A stretch of DNA of 64,000 nt from Anaerolineaceae bacterium UBA4775 (GTDB lineage: Bacteria; Chloroflexota; Anaerolineae; Anaerolineales; Anaerolineaceae): contig DHHJ01000012.1 of the NCBI GenBank assembly GCA_002403205.1, positions 50,441 through 114,440 of the forward strand. Reading direction: 5' to 3'. The position numbers and the translations under genes were made by a program. Under the pieces are notes generated by a model. The model ran no database searches. It saw nothing but the letters and a program-made list of their open reading frames with translations, and was not told the origin of the DNA. Below, one piece after another: positions 8,788-17,718 of this stretch; the stretch's first letter is position 1, and each line of letters opens with the position of its first letter.

Positions 8788-10107
8788 ATGAATACAACAA
8801 AGGAACAACTGCTGCAGAAACTGCTTGACCGATCGGCGCAGATCGGCGTGGTTGGGATTGGTTATGTTGGGCTGCCCCTGGCCGTCGTTTTTGGTGAAGC
8901 CGGTTTTACCGTGGTCGGCGTCGACCCCGATGCTGAAAAGGTGGCCGCCATCAACCGGGGGGAGAGCTACATCCTGGATGTGGCCTCCGAGCGGGTTAAG
9001 GCCCTGGTGGATGCCGGCAGGCTTTCTGCCAGCACTGACTACGCTGTGCTGGGCGATGCGGATGCCGTCTCCATTTGTGTGCCGACCCCCTTGCGCAAGA
9101 CCGGCGACCCGGACCTGTCCTTCATCGCTTCGGCCACACAGTCCCTGGCGCCCTACCTGCACGCCGGTATGGTGGTTGTCCTGGAATCAAGCACCTACCC
9201 GGGCACAACCCGCGAGATGATCCTGCCCGTGCTCGAAGCAGAAAGCGGCTTATCCGTATGTGATGACTTTTTCCTGGCATTCTCCCCCGAGCGGGTTGAC
9301 CCGGGCCGTGAGGATTGGACCACCATCAACACCCCCAAGGTGATCGGAGGGATCACCACCGATTGCGGCGAGGTGGCGGCAACCTGGTATGCCCAGGCCT
9401 TGGAGACGATCGTGCCCGTCACCACCTGTGAGGTGGCAGAAATGACCAAGCTGCTTGAAAACACATTCAGGATGATCAATATCGGGATGGTCAACGAGCT
9501 GGCGATTATGTGCGACCGGCTCGGCATCGACGTGTGGGAGGTGATCGACGCCGCTGCGACCAAGCCCTTTGGCTTTATGAAGTTTACCCCCGGGCCGGGT
9601 TTGGGTGGGCACTGTATCCCCATTGACCCGCTGTACCTCTCGTGGAAACTCCGGTCGTTGAATTACACAGCCCGGTTCATTGAATTGGCCTCCGAAATCA
9701 ACACCAACATGCCCCGTTATGCCCTGGGCAAGATCCAGGACGCCCTTAACAAGCAAAGGAAGGCGGTCAACGGCAGCCGTGTGCTGATCCTCGGGGTGGC
9801 CTATAAGCCCGATATTGATGACCTGCGTGAATCACCCGCACTGGATGTAATCCACCTGCTGCTTGAAAAAGGCGCTGAGGTTCACTATCATGACCCCTTC
9901 ATCCCGCATTTTGACTATGATGGTTTGAAAATGGATTCGGTCGCCAATTTAATGGATGAGGTAGGCAAAGCGGATTGTGTGGCTATCATCACCAATCACA
10001 AGCAATACGATTATGCCGCCATCCTCGATAGGGCGCAACTGATCGTCGACACCCGCAATGCCCTGGGCAAGGCGGGCAGAGACCATCCCAAGGTGGTCAG
10101 GCTCTGA
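8788..10107 (+). CDS. Nucleotide-sugar dehydrogenase (UDP-N-acetyl-D-glucosamine 6-dehydrogenase type)
   Basis: A 439-residue member of the UDP-glucose/GDP-mannose dehydrogenase family, oxidising C6 of a nucleotide sugar to the uronic acid with two NAD+. The Rossmann motif GIGYVGLPLAVVFGEAG is at about residues 18-34, the catalytic Cys lies in GPGLGGHCIPIDP at about 270-282, and the C-terminal domain begins near 317 (GVAYKPDIDDLRESPALDV). The pattern fits WbpA/WecC-like enzymes better than UGDH, but the substrate is inferred. Its stop overlaps the start of the epimerase by one base. Confidence 0.85.
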   Translation: MNTTKEQLLQKLLDRSAQIGVVGIGYVGLPLAVVFGEAGFTVVGVDPDAEKVAAINRGESYILDVASERVKALVDAGRLSASTDYAVLGDADAVSICVPTPLRKTGDPDLSFIASATQSLAPYLHAGMVVVLESSTYPGTTREMILPVLEAESGLSVCDDFFLAFSPERVDPGREDWTTINTPKVIGGITTDCGEVAATWYAQALETIVPVTTCEVAEMTKLLENTFRMINIGMVNELAIMCDRLGIDVWEVIDAAATKPFGFMKFTPGPGLGGHCIPIDPLYLSWKLRSLNYTARFIELASEINTNMPRYALGKIQDALNKQRKAVNGSRVLILGVAYKPDIDDLRESPALDVIHLLLEKGAEVHYHDPFIPHFDYDGLKMDSVANLMDEVGKADCVAIITNHKQYDYAAILDRAQLIVDTRNALGKAGRDHPKVVRL

Positions 10108-11087
10108 TGGGAAACTACCTGCTGACGGGCGCGGCTGGCTTTATCGCCTTCCGTGTGGCGGAACTGCTGGTTGAGTCCGGGCACCACGTATACGGTGTGG
10201 ATAACCTGAACGATGCCTATGATGTGCGGTTAAAGTCGTATCGCCTGAATCGGCTGCAAGCCCTGCCGAATTTTCACTTCTTAAAGACGGATATTTCCTC
10301 TCGTACAGTTATCGATGCGCTGGCTGACTGGCTGCCCGAGCAGGTTGACGGTGTGATCAACCTGGCTGCCAGGGCAGGCGTGCGCACCAGCCTGACAGAC
10401 CCATGGGTGTATGTGGACACCAATATGACCGGCACCCTGAACCTGCTGGAACTGTGCCGCCGGTATCCTGTGGGCAAGTTTGTGCTGGCTTCGACATCCA
10501 GCCTGTATGCGGAGGAATCCGAACCGCCGTTTCGTGAAGCGGATGACACCGATCATCCCCTGCAGCCCTACGCGGCCAGCAAGAAGGGCGCCGAAGCCAT
10601 GGCGCATGCCTATCATCACCTTTACGATATCGATGTGACGGTTTTGCGCTATTTTACGGTCTATGGCCCTGCCGGTCGGCCCGACATGGTCATGTTCCGC
10701 TTTTGCCAGTGGATCGCCGAGGGGAAACCGGTGGTCGTGAACGGGGATGGTGAGCAGTCGCGCGGCTTCACCTATTTGGATGATATCGCCCGCGGTACGA
10801 TCCAGGCGCTCAAACCCCTGGGGTACCAGGTGATCAACCTGGGCGGGCATGAGGTCATCACCATCAATCATCTGATCAGCATGCTGGAAGCGCGCATCGG
10901 CCAGCGTGCCCTGGTGACCTATCAGCCCTTTCATCCCGCAGATGTGCATACTAACCAGGCGGATGTGACCCGCGCCCGGCAGCTTTTAGGCTGGGAACCG
11001 CGGGTCAACCTTGAGGAGGGGGTCACCCGCCTGGTGGATTGGTACATGGCTGAACGGGCATGGGCCAGCCAGGTCGCCACCCCATGA
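10107..11087 (+). CDS. NAD-dependent epimerase, UDP-glucuronate 4-epimerase-like
   Basis: An extended SDR of 326 residues. The NAD-binding motif TGAAGFIAF has Ala at the third glycine position, and NLNDAYDVRLKSYRL matches UDP-glucuronate 4-epimerases. The catalytic YAASK (Tyr-x-x-x-Lys) sits at about residue 152, and the GRPDMVMFRF segment follows. It probably interconverts uronic acids made by the preceding dehydrogenase. The start overlaps the upstream stop by one base, and its own 3' end overlaps the start of the flippase gene at the tandem repeat. Confidence 0.85.
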   Translation: MGNYLLTGAAGFIAFRVAELLVESGHHVYGVDNLNDAYDVRLKSYRLNRLQALPNFHFLKTDISSRTVIDALADWLPEQVDGVINLAARAGVRTSLTDPWVYVDTNMTGTLNLLELCRRYPVGKFVLASTSSLYAEESEPPFREADDTDHPLQPYAASKKGAEAMAHAYHHLYDIDVTVLRYFTVYGPAGRPDMVMFRFCQWIAEGKPVVVNGDGEQSRGFTYLDDIARGTIQALKPLGYQVINLGGHEVITINHLISMLEARIGQRALVTYQPFHPADVHTNQADVTRARQLLGWEPRVNLEEGVTRLVDWYMAERAWASQVATP

Positions 11088-12559
11088 AACTCCCGCAGCG
11101 TAAGCGAGACGGAGGGAAACTCCCGCAGCGTAAGCGAGACGGAGGGAAACTCCCGCAGCGTAAGCGAGACGGAGGGAAACTCCCGCAGGGGGAGCAGGAT
11201 GCAAAGACAGGTCTGTTCGCAGGCCTTCAAGCCTGGGGCAAAGACGTCATCCTCAAAAAGGTGATCAGCAATTCAGCCTACTTGTTTGCCAGCCAGGCGG
11301 TCAGCGCGGTGCTGAGCATCCTGGCAGCCAACCTGCTGGGTGTGGCCAGCTTTGGTGAACTGGGGGTGGTGATCAGCTTTGTCACCAATATCAACCGCCT
11401 GCTGTCCTTCAGGATGGGGGACTTTGTTGTGCGCTACATGGGTGGATTTTTGGCGCAGGATAAGCGGAAGAACAGCGCAGCCATCCTTAAGGTGGCTGGA
11501 TTGACAGAGTTTTCAACCTCGCTGCTGGCTTACCTGGTGCTGCTGGCCTTATCAGAGTGGGGCGCATTGACTTTTGCGAAGGACATCACAACCCAGCCTT
11601 TGTTCATCATTTACGGCATCACCATCCTCGGCAACGTGATCACCGAGACAGCCACCGGGGCACTCCAGGTCATGGGGCATTTTAAGTCGCTGGCCTTATT
11701 GAATTTCCTGCAGAGCCTGGTCTCAATTGGTTTGTTTGCGGTGGTGTTCATCAACCAGGGCGGCGTGTTTTCCGTCATGCTGGTCTACCTGGTGGGTAAG
11801 ATGATCCTGGGCCTCGGGCCGGTGCTTTTGGCGCTGTATTGGTTGCCCAAAACCCTCGGGGCGGGCTGGTGGCGCACGCCGATGCGCGGCAACCTCCCTG
11901 AGCGCAAAGAGATGGTGCGCTTTGCCATTAATTCCAACTTCAGCGGCACAGTGACGATCCTTGCCCGAGACAGCGAGCTGCTGTGGGTGAGCTATTTCTT
12001 TGATACCACGGTGGCGGGCTACTATAAAGTGGCCCTGGCGGTGATCAACCTGGTGGTCATGCCGATCACGCCCTTTATCAGCACCACCTTCCCTGAGATC
12101 ACCCGGCACGTGGCCAAACGCGAATGGGCCAGGTTGACCCAGCTCCTGGCGCGTGTGACCACCATTTCGGGCGCCTGGACGGGCACTGTGGCGGCTGGCT
12201 TGCTGCTTTTGGGCCGGCAACTGCTCTTCTCGCCCTGGTCGCTGTTCGGGCATACGATCTATATCTACAAGGAGGCTTACGGGCCAGCCTATGCGGTGCT
12301 GATGGTGCTGCTGATCGGGTTTGGGGTGGCCAACATCTTCTATTGGGACCGATCTTTGCTGTTGGCCTTCGGCAAAGCAGAACTGCCCTTGCGGGTGAGC
12401 TTTTTTGCCATGCTGGGCAAGGTTGGGCTGGCCTTCCTGATCGTGCCTGTGCTGGGCTACCTGGCTGAGGCGGCCCTGTTCAGCGCGTATTTTGTGGTCA
12501 CTGTGGGGATTTTGGTCTATAAAGGCCTGGCGGAGGTCCGCGCGCAGACTACGGCCTAA
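11084..12559 (+). CDS. Polysaccharide (O-antigen/teichoic-type) flippase, MATE-superfamily-like
   Basis: A polytopic membrane protein of about 491 residues with 12 or more hydrophobic segments beginning near ISNSAYLFASQAVSAVLSIL. Its pattern is that of Wzx-like lipid-linked oligosaccharide flippases in the MVF/MATE superfamily. ATG 11084 overlaps the epimerase stop and would give an N terminus of three KLPQRKRDGG repeats; ATG 11060 is in frame upstream, and a GTG near 11261 would skip the repeats. The true start is therefore uncertain. The basic repeat tail would be cytoplasmic. Neighbours imply export of a uronic-acid polysaccharide. Confidence 0.75.
   Translation: MKLPQRKRDGGKLPQRKRDGGKLPQRKRDGGKLPQGEQDAKTGLFAGLQAWGKDVILKKVISNSAYLFASQAVSAVLSILAANLLGVASFGELGVVISFVTNINRLLSFRMGDFVVRYMGGFLAQDKRKNSAAILKVAGLTEFSTSLLAYLVLLALSEWGALTFAKDITTQPLFIIYGITILGNVITETATGALQVMGHFKSLALLNFLQSLVSIGLFAVVFINQGGVFSVMLVYLVGKMILGLGPVLLALYWLPKTLGAGWWRTPMRGNLPERKEMVRFAINSNFSGTVTILARDSELLWVSYFFDTTVAGYYKVALAVINLVVMPITPFISTTFPEITRHVAKREWARLTQLLARVTTISGAWTGTVAAGLLLLGRQLLFSPWSLFGHTIYIYKEAYGPAYAVLMVLLIGFGVANIFYWDRSLLLAFGKAELPLRVSFFAMLGKVGLAFLIVPVLGYLAEAALFSAYFVVTVGILVYKGLAEVRAQTTA
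11087..11188 (+). repeat. 30-bp tandem repeat, three perfect copies plus a partial
   Basis: The unit begins AAACTCCCGCAGCGTAAGCG and ends AGACGGAGGG. Perfect copies lie at 11087-11116, 11117-11146 and 11147-11176, with a 12-base partial copy at 11177-11188. The unit length is a multiple of three, so in the flippase frame it adds KLPQRKRDGG per copy. Each unit also contains GGAGGG, which resembles a ribosome-binding site. The array starts exactly at the epimerase stop. Confidence 0.95.
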
Positions 12560-12569
12560 GCGGATTGTG

Positions 12570-12737
12570 ATGGGCAGCTTGGTGGTGTCTACGCCCGTGC
12601 TGGCGCGCTACAAGATCGGCGACCTGGTGCGTGCGTATCGGCCGCCTTACTTCCGCTGCATCGGGCGGGCGCGCTGGCACACACCGCTGGTGCATACCTG
12701 GCGGATGGTCAAAACCCTGGATTTTGGCGGGCTGTGA
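12570..12737 (+). pseudogene. Small ORF resembling the C-terminal end of a GH3-like adenylate-forming enzyme
   Basis: A 55-codon frame from ATG 12570 gives VVSTPVLARYKIGDLVRAY followed by an Arg/Tyr-rich tail. The RYKIGDLVRAYRPPYF segment resembles the C-terminal region of GH3-type or other adenylate-forming ligases, but no upstream catalytic domain exists here because the flippase ends at 12559. I read it as a remnant or a small hypothetical gene. The similarity is from memory and weak. Confidence 0.3.
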
Positions 12738-12740
12738 GGT

Positions 12741-13229
12741 TTATTTCCGGCCCCGGACGAGGGCCTTGGCCAGGGAGGCCAGGCCAAGGCCGATCAGGAT
12801 AAATGGCCAAACCAGCTGCCAGCCGAAGATCCCGTTCAGGCTGATGCCCAGGAAGATGGCCGCCAGGAAGTAATTACCACCGGTTGATGAGCGGTAAGCC
12901 GGCACGAAGGTGCGGATCAGCGCTTCGACAAGCAGGATCAGGCCGGCACCCAGCGCGATCACCGACCAGGTGCCCAGGCGCAGGACTTCAAATCCTTCTG
13001 GCAGATTAAATTGCACCTGGAGGCGGTCCAGCCATCCCAGGTTTGAAGCGAGGAAGACCAATCCAGCCCAGATCAAGATCAGGGCCCATGTCAGGGCGCT
13101 GAGGGGGTCCTGGTTGGACTTTTCCCCCTGTTTCTCGTGCTCTTTTTCGTAGGACTTCTCTTCGGTTTTCTCGTCGTAGTACGGGGGATGTCGCTGTTGT
13201 TCGGGTTGTGGGTCTTCCTGATCGTCCAT
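12741..13229 (-). CDS. Small membrane protein with charged N-terminal tail
   Basis: A 162-residue protein. Residues 1-42 are rich in Glu, Lys and Gln and probably cytoplasmic. Four hydrophobic segments follow, beginning at SALTWALILIWAGLVFLASN. The layout resembles small LiaI/LiaF-like or DUF5668-type transmembrane proteins, but no diagnostic motif is present and no function is proposed. The coding frame is supported by typical GC-rich codon use and by several hydrophobic stretches with glycine-rich turns. Confidence 0.6.
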   Translation of the reverse strand: MDDQEDPQPEQQRHPPYYDEKTEEKSYEKEHEKQGEKSNQDPLSALTWALILIWAGLVFLASNLGWLDRLQVQFNLPEGFEVLRLGTWSVIALGAGLILLVEALIRTFVPAYRSSTGGNYFLAAIFLGISLNGIFGWQLVWPFILIGLGLASLAKALVRGRK

Positions 13230-13351
13230 GTGCTTGTCCTTATCTAATGATTGATGGAAAGCTGATAAAAGTCGTCACTCTGCCTCATAACAGACAGGTT
13301 GGGGGAGCGGTCATTCGGCGGAAGGCCACTGTGCGGGGGTGAAGAGGGGGA

Positions 13352-13678
13352 TTAAGGCTGCCATCCCCCGATATCCTGCCAGCAGTAGTCCAGGTGCTCG
13401 GCCATGACCGGTTTGAGCTTGCGTTTGATGTGTGCGTGTGCGGCGCGCATCAGCTCCAGGCCGCCGATCTGGTGCAAGCGCTGACCGATTCGGCGTGCCC
13501 CGACATGGTGGCAGCGGATGTCAAATTGCCCGCCCGGCTGGACCGAGAGAAAATCATCCAGTTGACCGATCTTGACCAGGTCAGCCAGCAGGCGATTGAC
13601 CTCTTTTCTCTGCTCTGGGGGCAGTGAACGGATGGCCGGGTGACCGAAGATTGAATCCAAGATGCTCATGAACGACAT
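13352..13678 (-). CDS. Conserved-looking hypothetical protein
   Basis: A 108-residue soluble protein starting at ATG 13678 or ATG 13669 (MSILDSIFGHPAIRSL). It is rich in Leu, Arg and His, with a His/Cys-containing stretch RCHHVGARRIGQRLHQIGG and an aromatic C terminus (YCWQDIGGWQP). I do not recognise a family. The opposite strand also has a shorter open frame, but the minus-strand frame has a plausible purine-rich upstream and bacterial-like composition. Confidence 0.5.
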   Translation of the reverse strand: MSFMSILDSIFGHPAIRSLPPEQRKEVNRLLADLVKIGQLDDFLSVQPGGQFDIRCHHVGARRIGQRLHQIGGLELMRAAHAHIKRKLKPVMAEHLDYCWQDIGGWQP

Positions 13679-14492
13679 TCCTTTGTCTAGTGCCTGTTCT
13701 TATTATAGACGATTTGCCGGGGAAGAGATTAGGCGGTTGAAATTGGGTATTGGGTATTGGTGAGTTGGCCCTGGGAAACCGGGTCGCTTTGATGTGCTAC
13801 CCTGGCAGGCTGGTAAGCACGGTGACGGACTGAGGTTTATGCGGGGTCTCCCTCAGCGGCGAAGCAATCTACGAAACCATTGACAGTGATAAAGCTATTA
13901 AAGGTAAATCCCGACAAAGAGAGGTCGATCTTGTGGATGAGATCAATCCTGAATGACAAGATTCGTTTCACAATTTCCAATTCTTAGACTGCTTCCTTTC
14001 AGGACGCTTTGCAGTCGCTGCGCTCGCAATGACAAAAGATGTGTCATTGCGAGGAGGCAAAGGCGACGAAGCAATCTCCGTCATTAGCAAGCATTAATTC
14101 CACCAGGAATGCACATCCTCACAAGGCCGTTTTGCAGGTTGCTTCCCTTCAGAACGCTGTGCAATCGCTCCCCCCGCAATGACAAATAAGGCCGCAGAGA
14201 CTGCTTCCTTTCAGGACGCTTTGCAGTTGCTGTGCTCGCAGTGACAGCACTGGGGTGTCGCTACGGGTGTTAAGGTGTGGTGGTGCCCAACCCCAGAGGA
14301 TGGTTACTTTGTGTTTCTCACGGGTGTCCTCACCAGCGCGATCATCGCAGCAGCCTGAAGGGATGAGATCTCAAAACTTCCCCTGGGCCTGCGAACTGCG
14401 CAGGCAGTTCGCCATCTCTGATACAATTCTTATCGAAATTGCTTATATTAACCCCAGTTGTGAAAATATGATCTGAAAGGGCGTGCACATCC
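13679..14492. repeat. Gene-free 0.8 kb with a cluster of SINE-like interspersed repeats
   Basis: No gene is apparent. The segment starts with a TTGGGTA-type low-complexity stretch at 13741-13765. From 13987 to about 14250 it holds several copies of a family seen on the minus strand as GTCATTGCGAG...AAGCAGTC. A 29-base stretch beginning GACTGCTTCCTTTCAGGACG is identical at 13987-14015 and 14199-14227; a diverged copy is at about 14130-14187 and an opposite-orientation copy (TGTCATTGCGAGGAGG) at about 14042-14079. Related sequence recurs near 44847-44955. A promoter for htpG probably lies near the right end. Confidence 0.75.
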
Positions 14493-16355
14493 ATGACAGA
14501 AGGCCAACCGATCCCATTTAAAGCGGAAACGCAGCAATTATTGAACATCCTGATCCATTCCCTCTACACCGAGCGCGAGATCTTCCTGCGCGAGCTGATC
14601 TCCAACGCCTCCGATGCGCTGGCGCGACTCGATTTCGTCATGCTGACCGAGCGTGACGTGCTCGACCCTGACATCCCGCCCGAAATCCGCATCAGGGCAG
14701 ACAAGGACGCCGGCGTGCTGATCATTGAGGACACGGGCATCGGCATGACGCGTGACGAGCTGGCTGAAAACCTGGGCACCATCGCGCGCTCCGGCGCCAA
14801 GGCCTTCGTGGAGGCTGCCCGCAGCGCAGAACAAAACCTGACCGAGATCATCGGGCAGTTCGGTGTCGGTTTCTATTCCGCCTTCATGGTGGCCGAGTCG
14901 ATCCGCGTGGTGTCGCGCACTTACCAGCAGGCCGGCCAATCTGCGGCCTGGGAGGCCACCGGCGAGGATACCTACCTCCTGCTGGAAGGTGACCGTCAGC
15001 GGCGCGGTACGGAGGTGCGCATCACCCTGAATGAGGACGCCCGCGAGTTTCTGGACGAAACCCGCCTGCGCCAGGTGATCAAGCGCCACTCCGACTTCAT
15101 CCAGTACCCGGTGTACATCAACGATGAAGATGAACCCGTCAACCGGCAGACCGCGCTGTGGCGCCAGTCCCCGCGCCAGGTGGAGGGTGATGCTTACCAG
15201 GAATTCTACAAGCAGCTCACCCTGGATTTCACCGACCCTCTTGCCCATGCCCATATGGTGGTCGATGCGCCCGCGCAAATGTACGCCTTGCTGTACCTGC
15301 CGCAGGATCCCCGCAACCTGGTGTTCTCGCCGCGCAAGGAGCCCGGCTTGAAGCTGTATGCCCGCAAGGTGCTCATCCAGGAGTTCTGCACCGACCTGCT
15401 GCCGCCTTATTTCAACTTCATCCAGGGTGTGGTGGATAGCGAAGACCTGCCCCTGAACGTCTCGCGTGAGAGCGTGCAGTCCAACCGGATCATGCTGCAC
15501 CTCAAACGGCTGGTGACCGGCAAGGTGCTGGAACTGCTCCAGTCCCTGGCTCAGGAGGATGCGGACAAGTACCGTCAATTCTGGGAGACTTATGGGGGCT
15601 TGATCAAGGAAGGGGTTGCCATCGAGCAGGACCAGCCGGAGAAATTGTTCCCCTTGCTGCGCTTCCATACGGACCAGGACGCCACAGGCTGGTCTTCCCT
15701 GGAGGATTACCTTTCCAGGGCTGACCCGGAACAAGAGGCCATCTATTATTTTTTGGGTGAAGACCCCAGCGCGGTGCGTTTCAGCCCGCACATGGACGCT
15801 TTCCGTGCAGCGGAGATCGAGGTGCTGGTGCTGACAGACCCTGTAGACCCCTTCATACTCATGCAGCTCAAATCCTTCCAGGATCACCCCTTGGTTAACG
15901 TGGCCGAGGCGGAATTGCCAGAGGCGGATGTTGAAGGCGCGCAACCCGAGGACACCCCTGTCCTTGACCTCGCTGCCCAGGCGGACCTGATCGTGCGCTT
16001 CAAGTCGCTGCTGGGCGAGCGCGTCAGCGATGTGCGCACGTCAACGCGCCTGTCGGCTTCGCCAGCCCGCCTGGTGGACCCCGCAGGCGCGCCGGATCAA
16101 TCCGTCCAGCGTGTGTACAAGCTGATGGATAAGGATTTCGATATCCCGAAGAAGGTTCTGGAGCTGAACCCGAAACACCCCCTGATGACCCGGCTGGCGG
16201 CTCTGCACCCTGCTGACCCGCGCTTTGACCTGGTGGCCGAGCAGGTGTTTGAAAACACCCTGCTGGTGGAGGGACTGCACCCCGACCCGGTTAGCATGGT
16301 GGCGCGCATCCAGGATTTGATGACCAGTGCCCTGGGGGATGTGGAAGGGAAATAA
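14493..16355 (+). CDS. htpG: Molecular chaperone HtpG (Hsp90)
   Basis: A 620-residue Hsp90. The GHKL ATPase N-terminal domain has the family motifs ELISNASDALARL, DTGIGMTRDEL and GQFGVGFYSAFMV, with EVRITL near 175. The middle domain contains GVVDSEDLPLNVSRESVQ with the catalytic Arg, and a C-terminal dimerisation domain follows. Length and order are normal for bacterial HtpG. No CIRCE element was found upstream. The gene converges on the thiolase gene with 3 bases between stops. Confidence 0.97.
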   Translation: MTEGQPIPFKAETQQLLNILIHSLYTEREIFLRELISNASDALARLDFVMLTERDVLDPDIPPEIRIRADKDAGVLIIEDTGIGMTRDELAENLGTIARSGAKAFVEAARSAEQNLTEIIGQFGVGFYSAFMVAESIRVVSRTYQQAGQSAAWEATGEDTYLLLEGDRQRRGTEVRITLNEDAREFLDETRLRQVIKRHSDFIQYPVYINDEDEPVNRQTALWRQSPRQVEGDAYQEFYKQLTLDFTDPLAHAHMVVDAPAQMYALLYLPQDPRNLVFSPRKEPGLKLYARKVLIQEFCTDLLPPYFNFIQGVVDSEDLPLNVSRESVQSNRIMLHLKRLVTGKVLELLQSLAQEDADKYRQFWETYGGLIKEGVAIEQDQPEKLFPLLRFHTDQDATGWSSLEDYLSRADPEQEAIYYFLGEDPSAVRFSPHMDAFRAAEIEVLVLTDPVDPFILMQLKSFQDHPLVNVAEAELPEADVEGAQPEDTPVLDLAAQADLIVRFKSLLGERVSDVRTSTRLSASPARLVDPAGAPDQSVQRVYKLMDKDFDIPKKVLELNPKHPLMTRLAALHPADPRFDLVAEQVFENTLLVEGLHPDPVSMVARIQDLMTSALGDVEGK

Positions 16356-16358
16356 GGG

Positions 16359-17570
16359 TCAGTCAAGCCACTCGACGATGGTGGCTTCTCCCTGGCCGAC
16401 GCCTACACACAGCGTCGCCAGCCCATAAAAGGGCCGCGCGGCTGTCCCGGACCTGCGGCGCATCTCGTGCAGCAGGGTGACCATGATGCGCGCACCGGAG
16501 CAGCCCAGGGGATGCCCAAGGGCGACCGCGCCGCCGTTGACGTTGGTAACTTCGTGCGGTAAATTCAGCCCCTGCAAGACCGCCAAAGCCTGGACGGCAA
16601 AGGCCTCATTGACTTCAGCGAGTTGAATATCCCCGATCTCCAAACCTGCCCGCCCGAGGGCTTTTTGGGTCGCCGGGATCGGCCCGGTGCCCATCACCCG
16701 GGGCGGCACGCCTGCAGAAGCCATGCTGACCACGCGTGCCATGGGTTGCAAGCCCAGTTTGGCTGCCCTCTCCTCGCGCAGCACCAGCAGGGCGGCAGCG
16801 CCGTCGCTTAACCCCGAGCTGTTGCCCGCAGTGACCGTACCGTCTGGCTTGAAGGCCGGCTTGAGCCGGCTGAGGGCCTCCAGCGAGGTATCACGGCGGG
16901 GGCGTTCGTCTGTATCGAAGGGGATGGGGTCGCCTTTGCGCTGGGGGACCGGCACGGGCAGGATCTCTTCAGCAAATTTCCCTGTGTCGATGGCGGCAAT
17001 GGCGCGCTGGTGGCTGGCCAGGGCGAATTGGTCCTGCACCTGGCGGGAGATGCCGGTGATTTCAGCGATGTTTTCGGCGGTGATGCCCATCGGTTCAGCG
17101 CCATAGGCCGCTTCAAGACGGGGGTTGACAAAGCGCCAGCCCAAGGCGGTATCGTAGGCGGTCAGGTTCCCCACCGGTCGATCGGGTTTGGGCAGGGCGT
17201 AGGGTGCGCGGCTCATGCTTTCCACGCCGCCGACGATGAAGGCTTCCCCGTCCCCGGCGCGGATAGCGCGCGCTGCCAGGTTGAAGGCTGTCAGCCCGGA
17301 GGCGCACAGGCGGTTGACCGTCACCCCGGGCACCGAAACCGGCAGGCCTGCCAGCAAGGCCGCCATACGGGCGACATTGCGGTTATCCTCTCCGGCCTGG
17401 TTGGCGCAGCCGAAGTAGACCTCTTCGATCAGGGTGGGGTCAAGGTCATTGCGGGATACCAGCGCCTGGATGACGAGCGCGGCCAGGTCGTCCGGGCGGA
17501 TGGAGGCCAGGGCGCCGCCCAGGTTGCCCATCGGGGTGCGGATGGCATCGACAATCACAGCTTCGGGCAT
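16359..17570 (-). CDS. Acetyl-CoA acetyltransferase (thiolase)
   Basis: A 403-residue thiolase condensing two acetyl-CoA, or cleaving a 3-oxoacyl-CoA. The nucleophilic Cys is in VNRLCASGLTAFNLA at about residue 90, the His/Gly block GGAVALGHPLGCSGARI at about 350, and the second Cys in ATLCVGVGQGEA near the C terminus. All catalytic residues are present, in contrast to the thiolase-like protein at 38648. The substrate could be acetoacetyl-CoA or 3-oxoadipyl-CoA (PcaF-like); the neighbours do not decide. Confidence 0.92.
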   Translation of the reverse strand: MPEAVIVDAIRTPMGNLGGALASIRPDDLAALVIQALVSRNDLDPTLIEEVYFGCANQAGEDNRNVARMAALLAGLPVSVPGVTVNRLCASGLTAFNLAARAIRAGDGEAFIVGGVESMSRAPYALPKPDRPVGNLTAYDTALGWRFVNPRLEAAYGAEPMGITAENIAEITGISRQVQDQFALASHQRAIAAIDTGKFAEEILPVPVPQRKGDPIPFDTDERPRRDTSLEALSRLKPAFKPDGTVTAGNSSGLSDGAAALLVLREERAAKLGLQPMARVVSMASAGVPPRVMGTGPIPATQKALGRAGLEIGDIQLAEVNEAFAVQALAVLQGLNLPHEVTNVNGGAVALGHPLGCSGARIMVTLLHEMRRRSGTAARPFYGLATLCVGVGQGEATIVEWLD

Positions 17571-17718
17571 GGCATTTCTCCTGTTGATGTGCGGTGTGAC
17601 TCAAATTTTACCACTGGCGCGGTACGCTTTGCCCAAGGTGCATTGAAGTGAAATGCGATTACAATTGACCCAGGACGGGCATTTGAGCTTACGGTCAGAA
17701 AAGTTGGATTGAGGGAAT

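Noticed and set aside
11087..11188. Possible CRISPR array (regular 30-bp repeats)
   Set aside because: The copies are directly adjacent with no spacers, and no cas gene is near. It is an in-frame tandem repeat.
14538..15944. Long minus-strand open frame (468 codons) opposite htpG
   Set aside because: It is a high-GC shadow of a strongly supported Hsp90 gene, has no recognisable motif, and its composition mirrors antisense codons.
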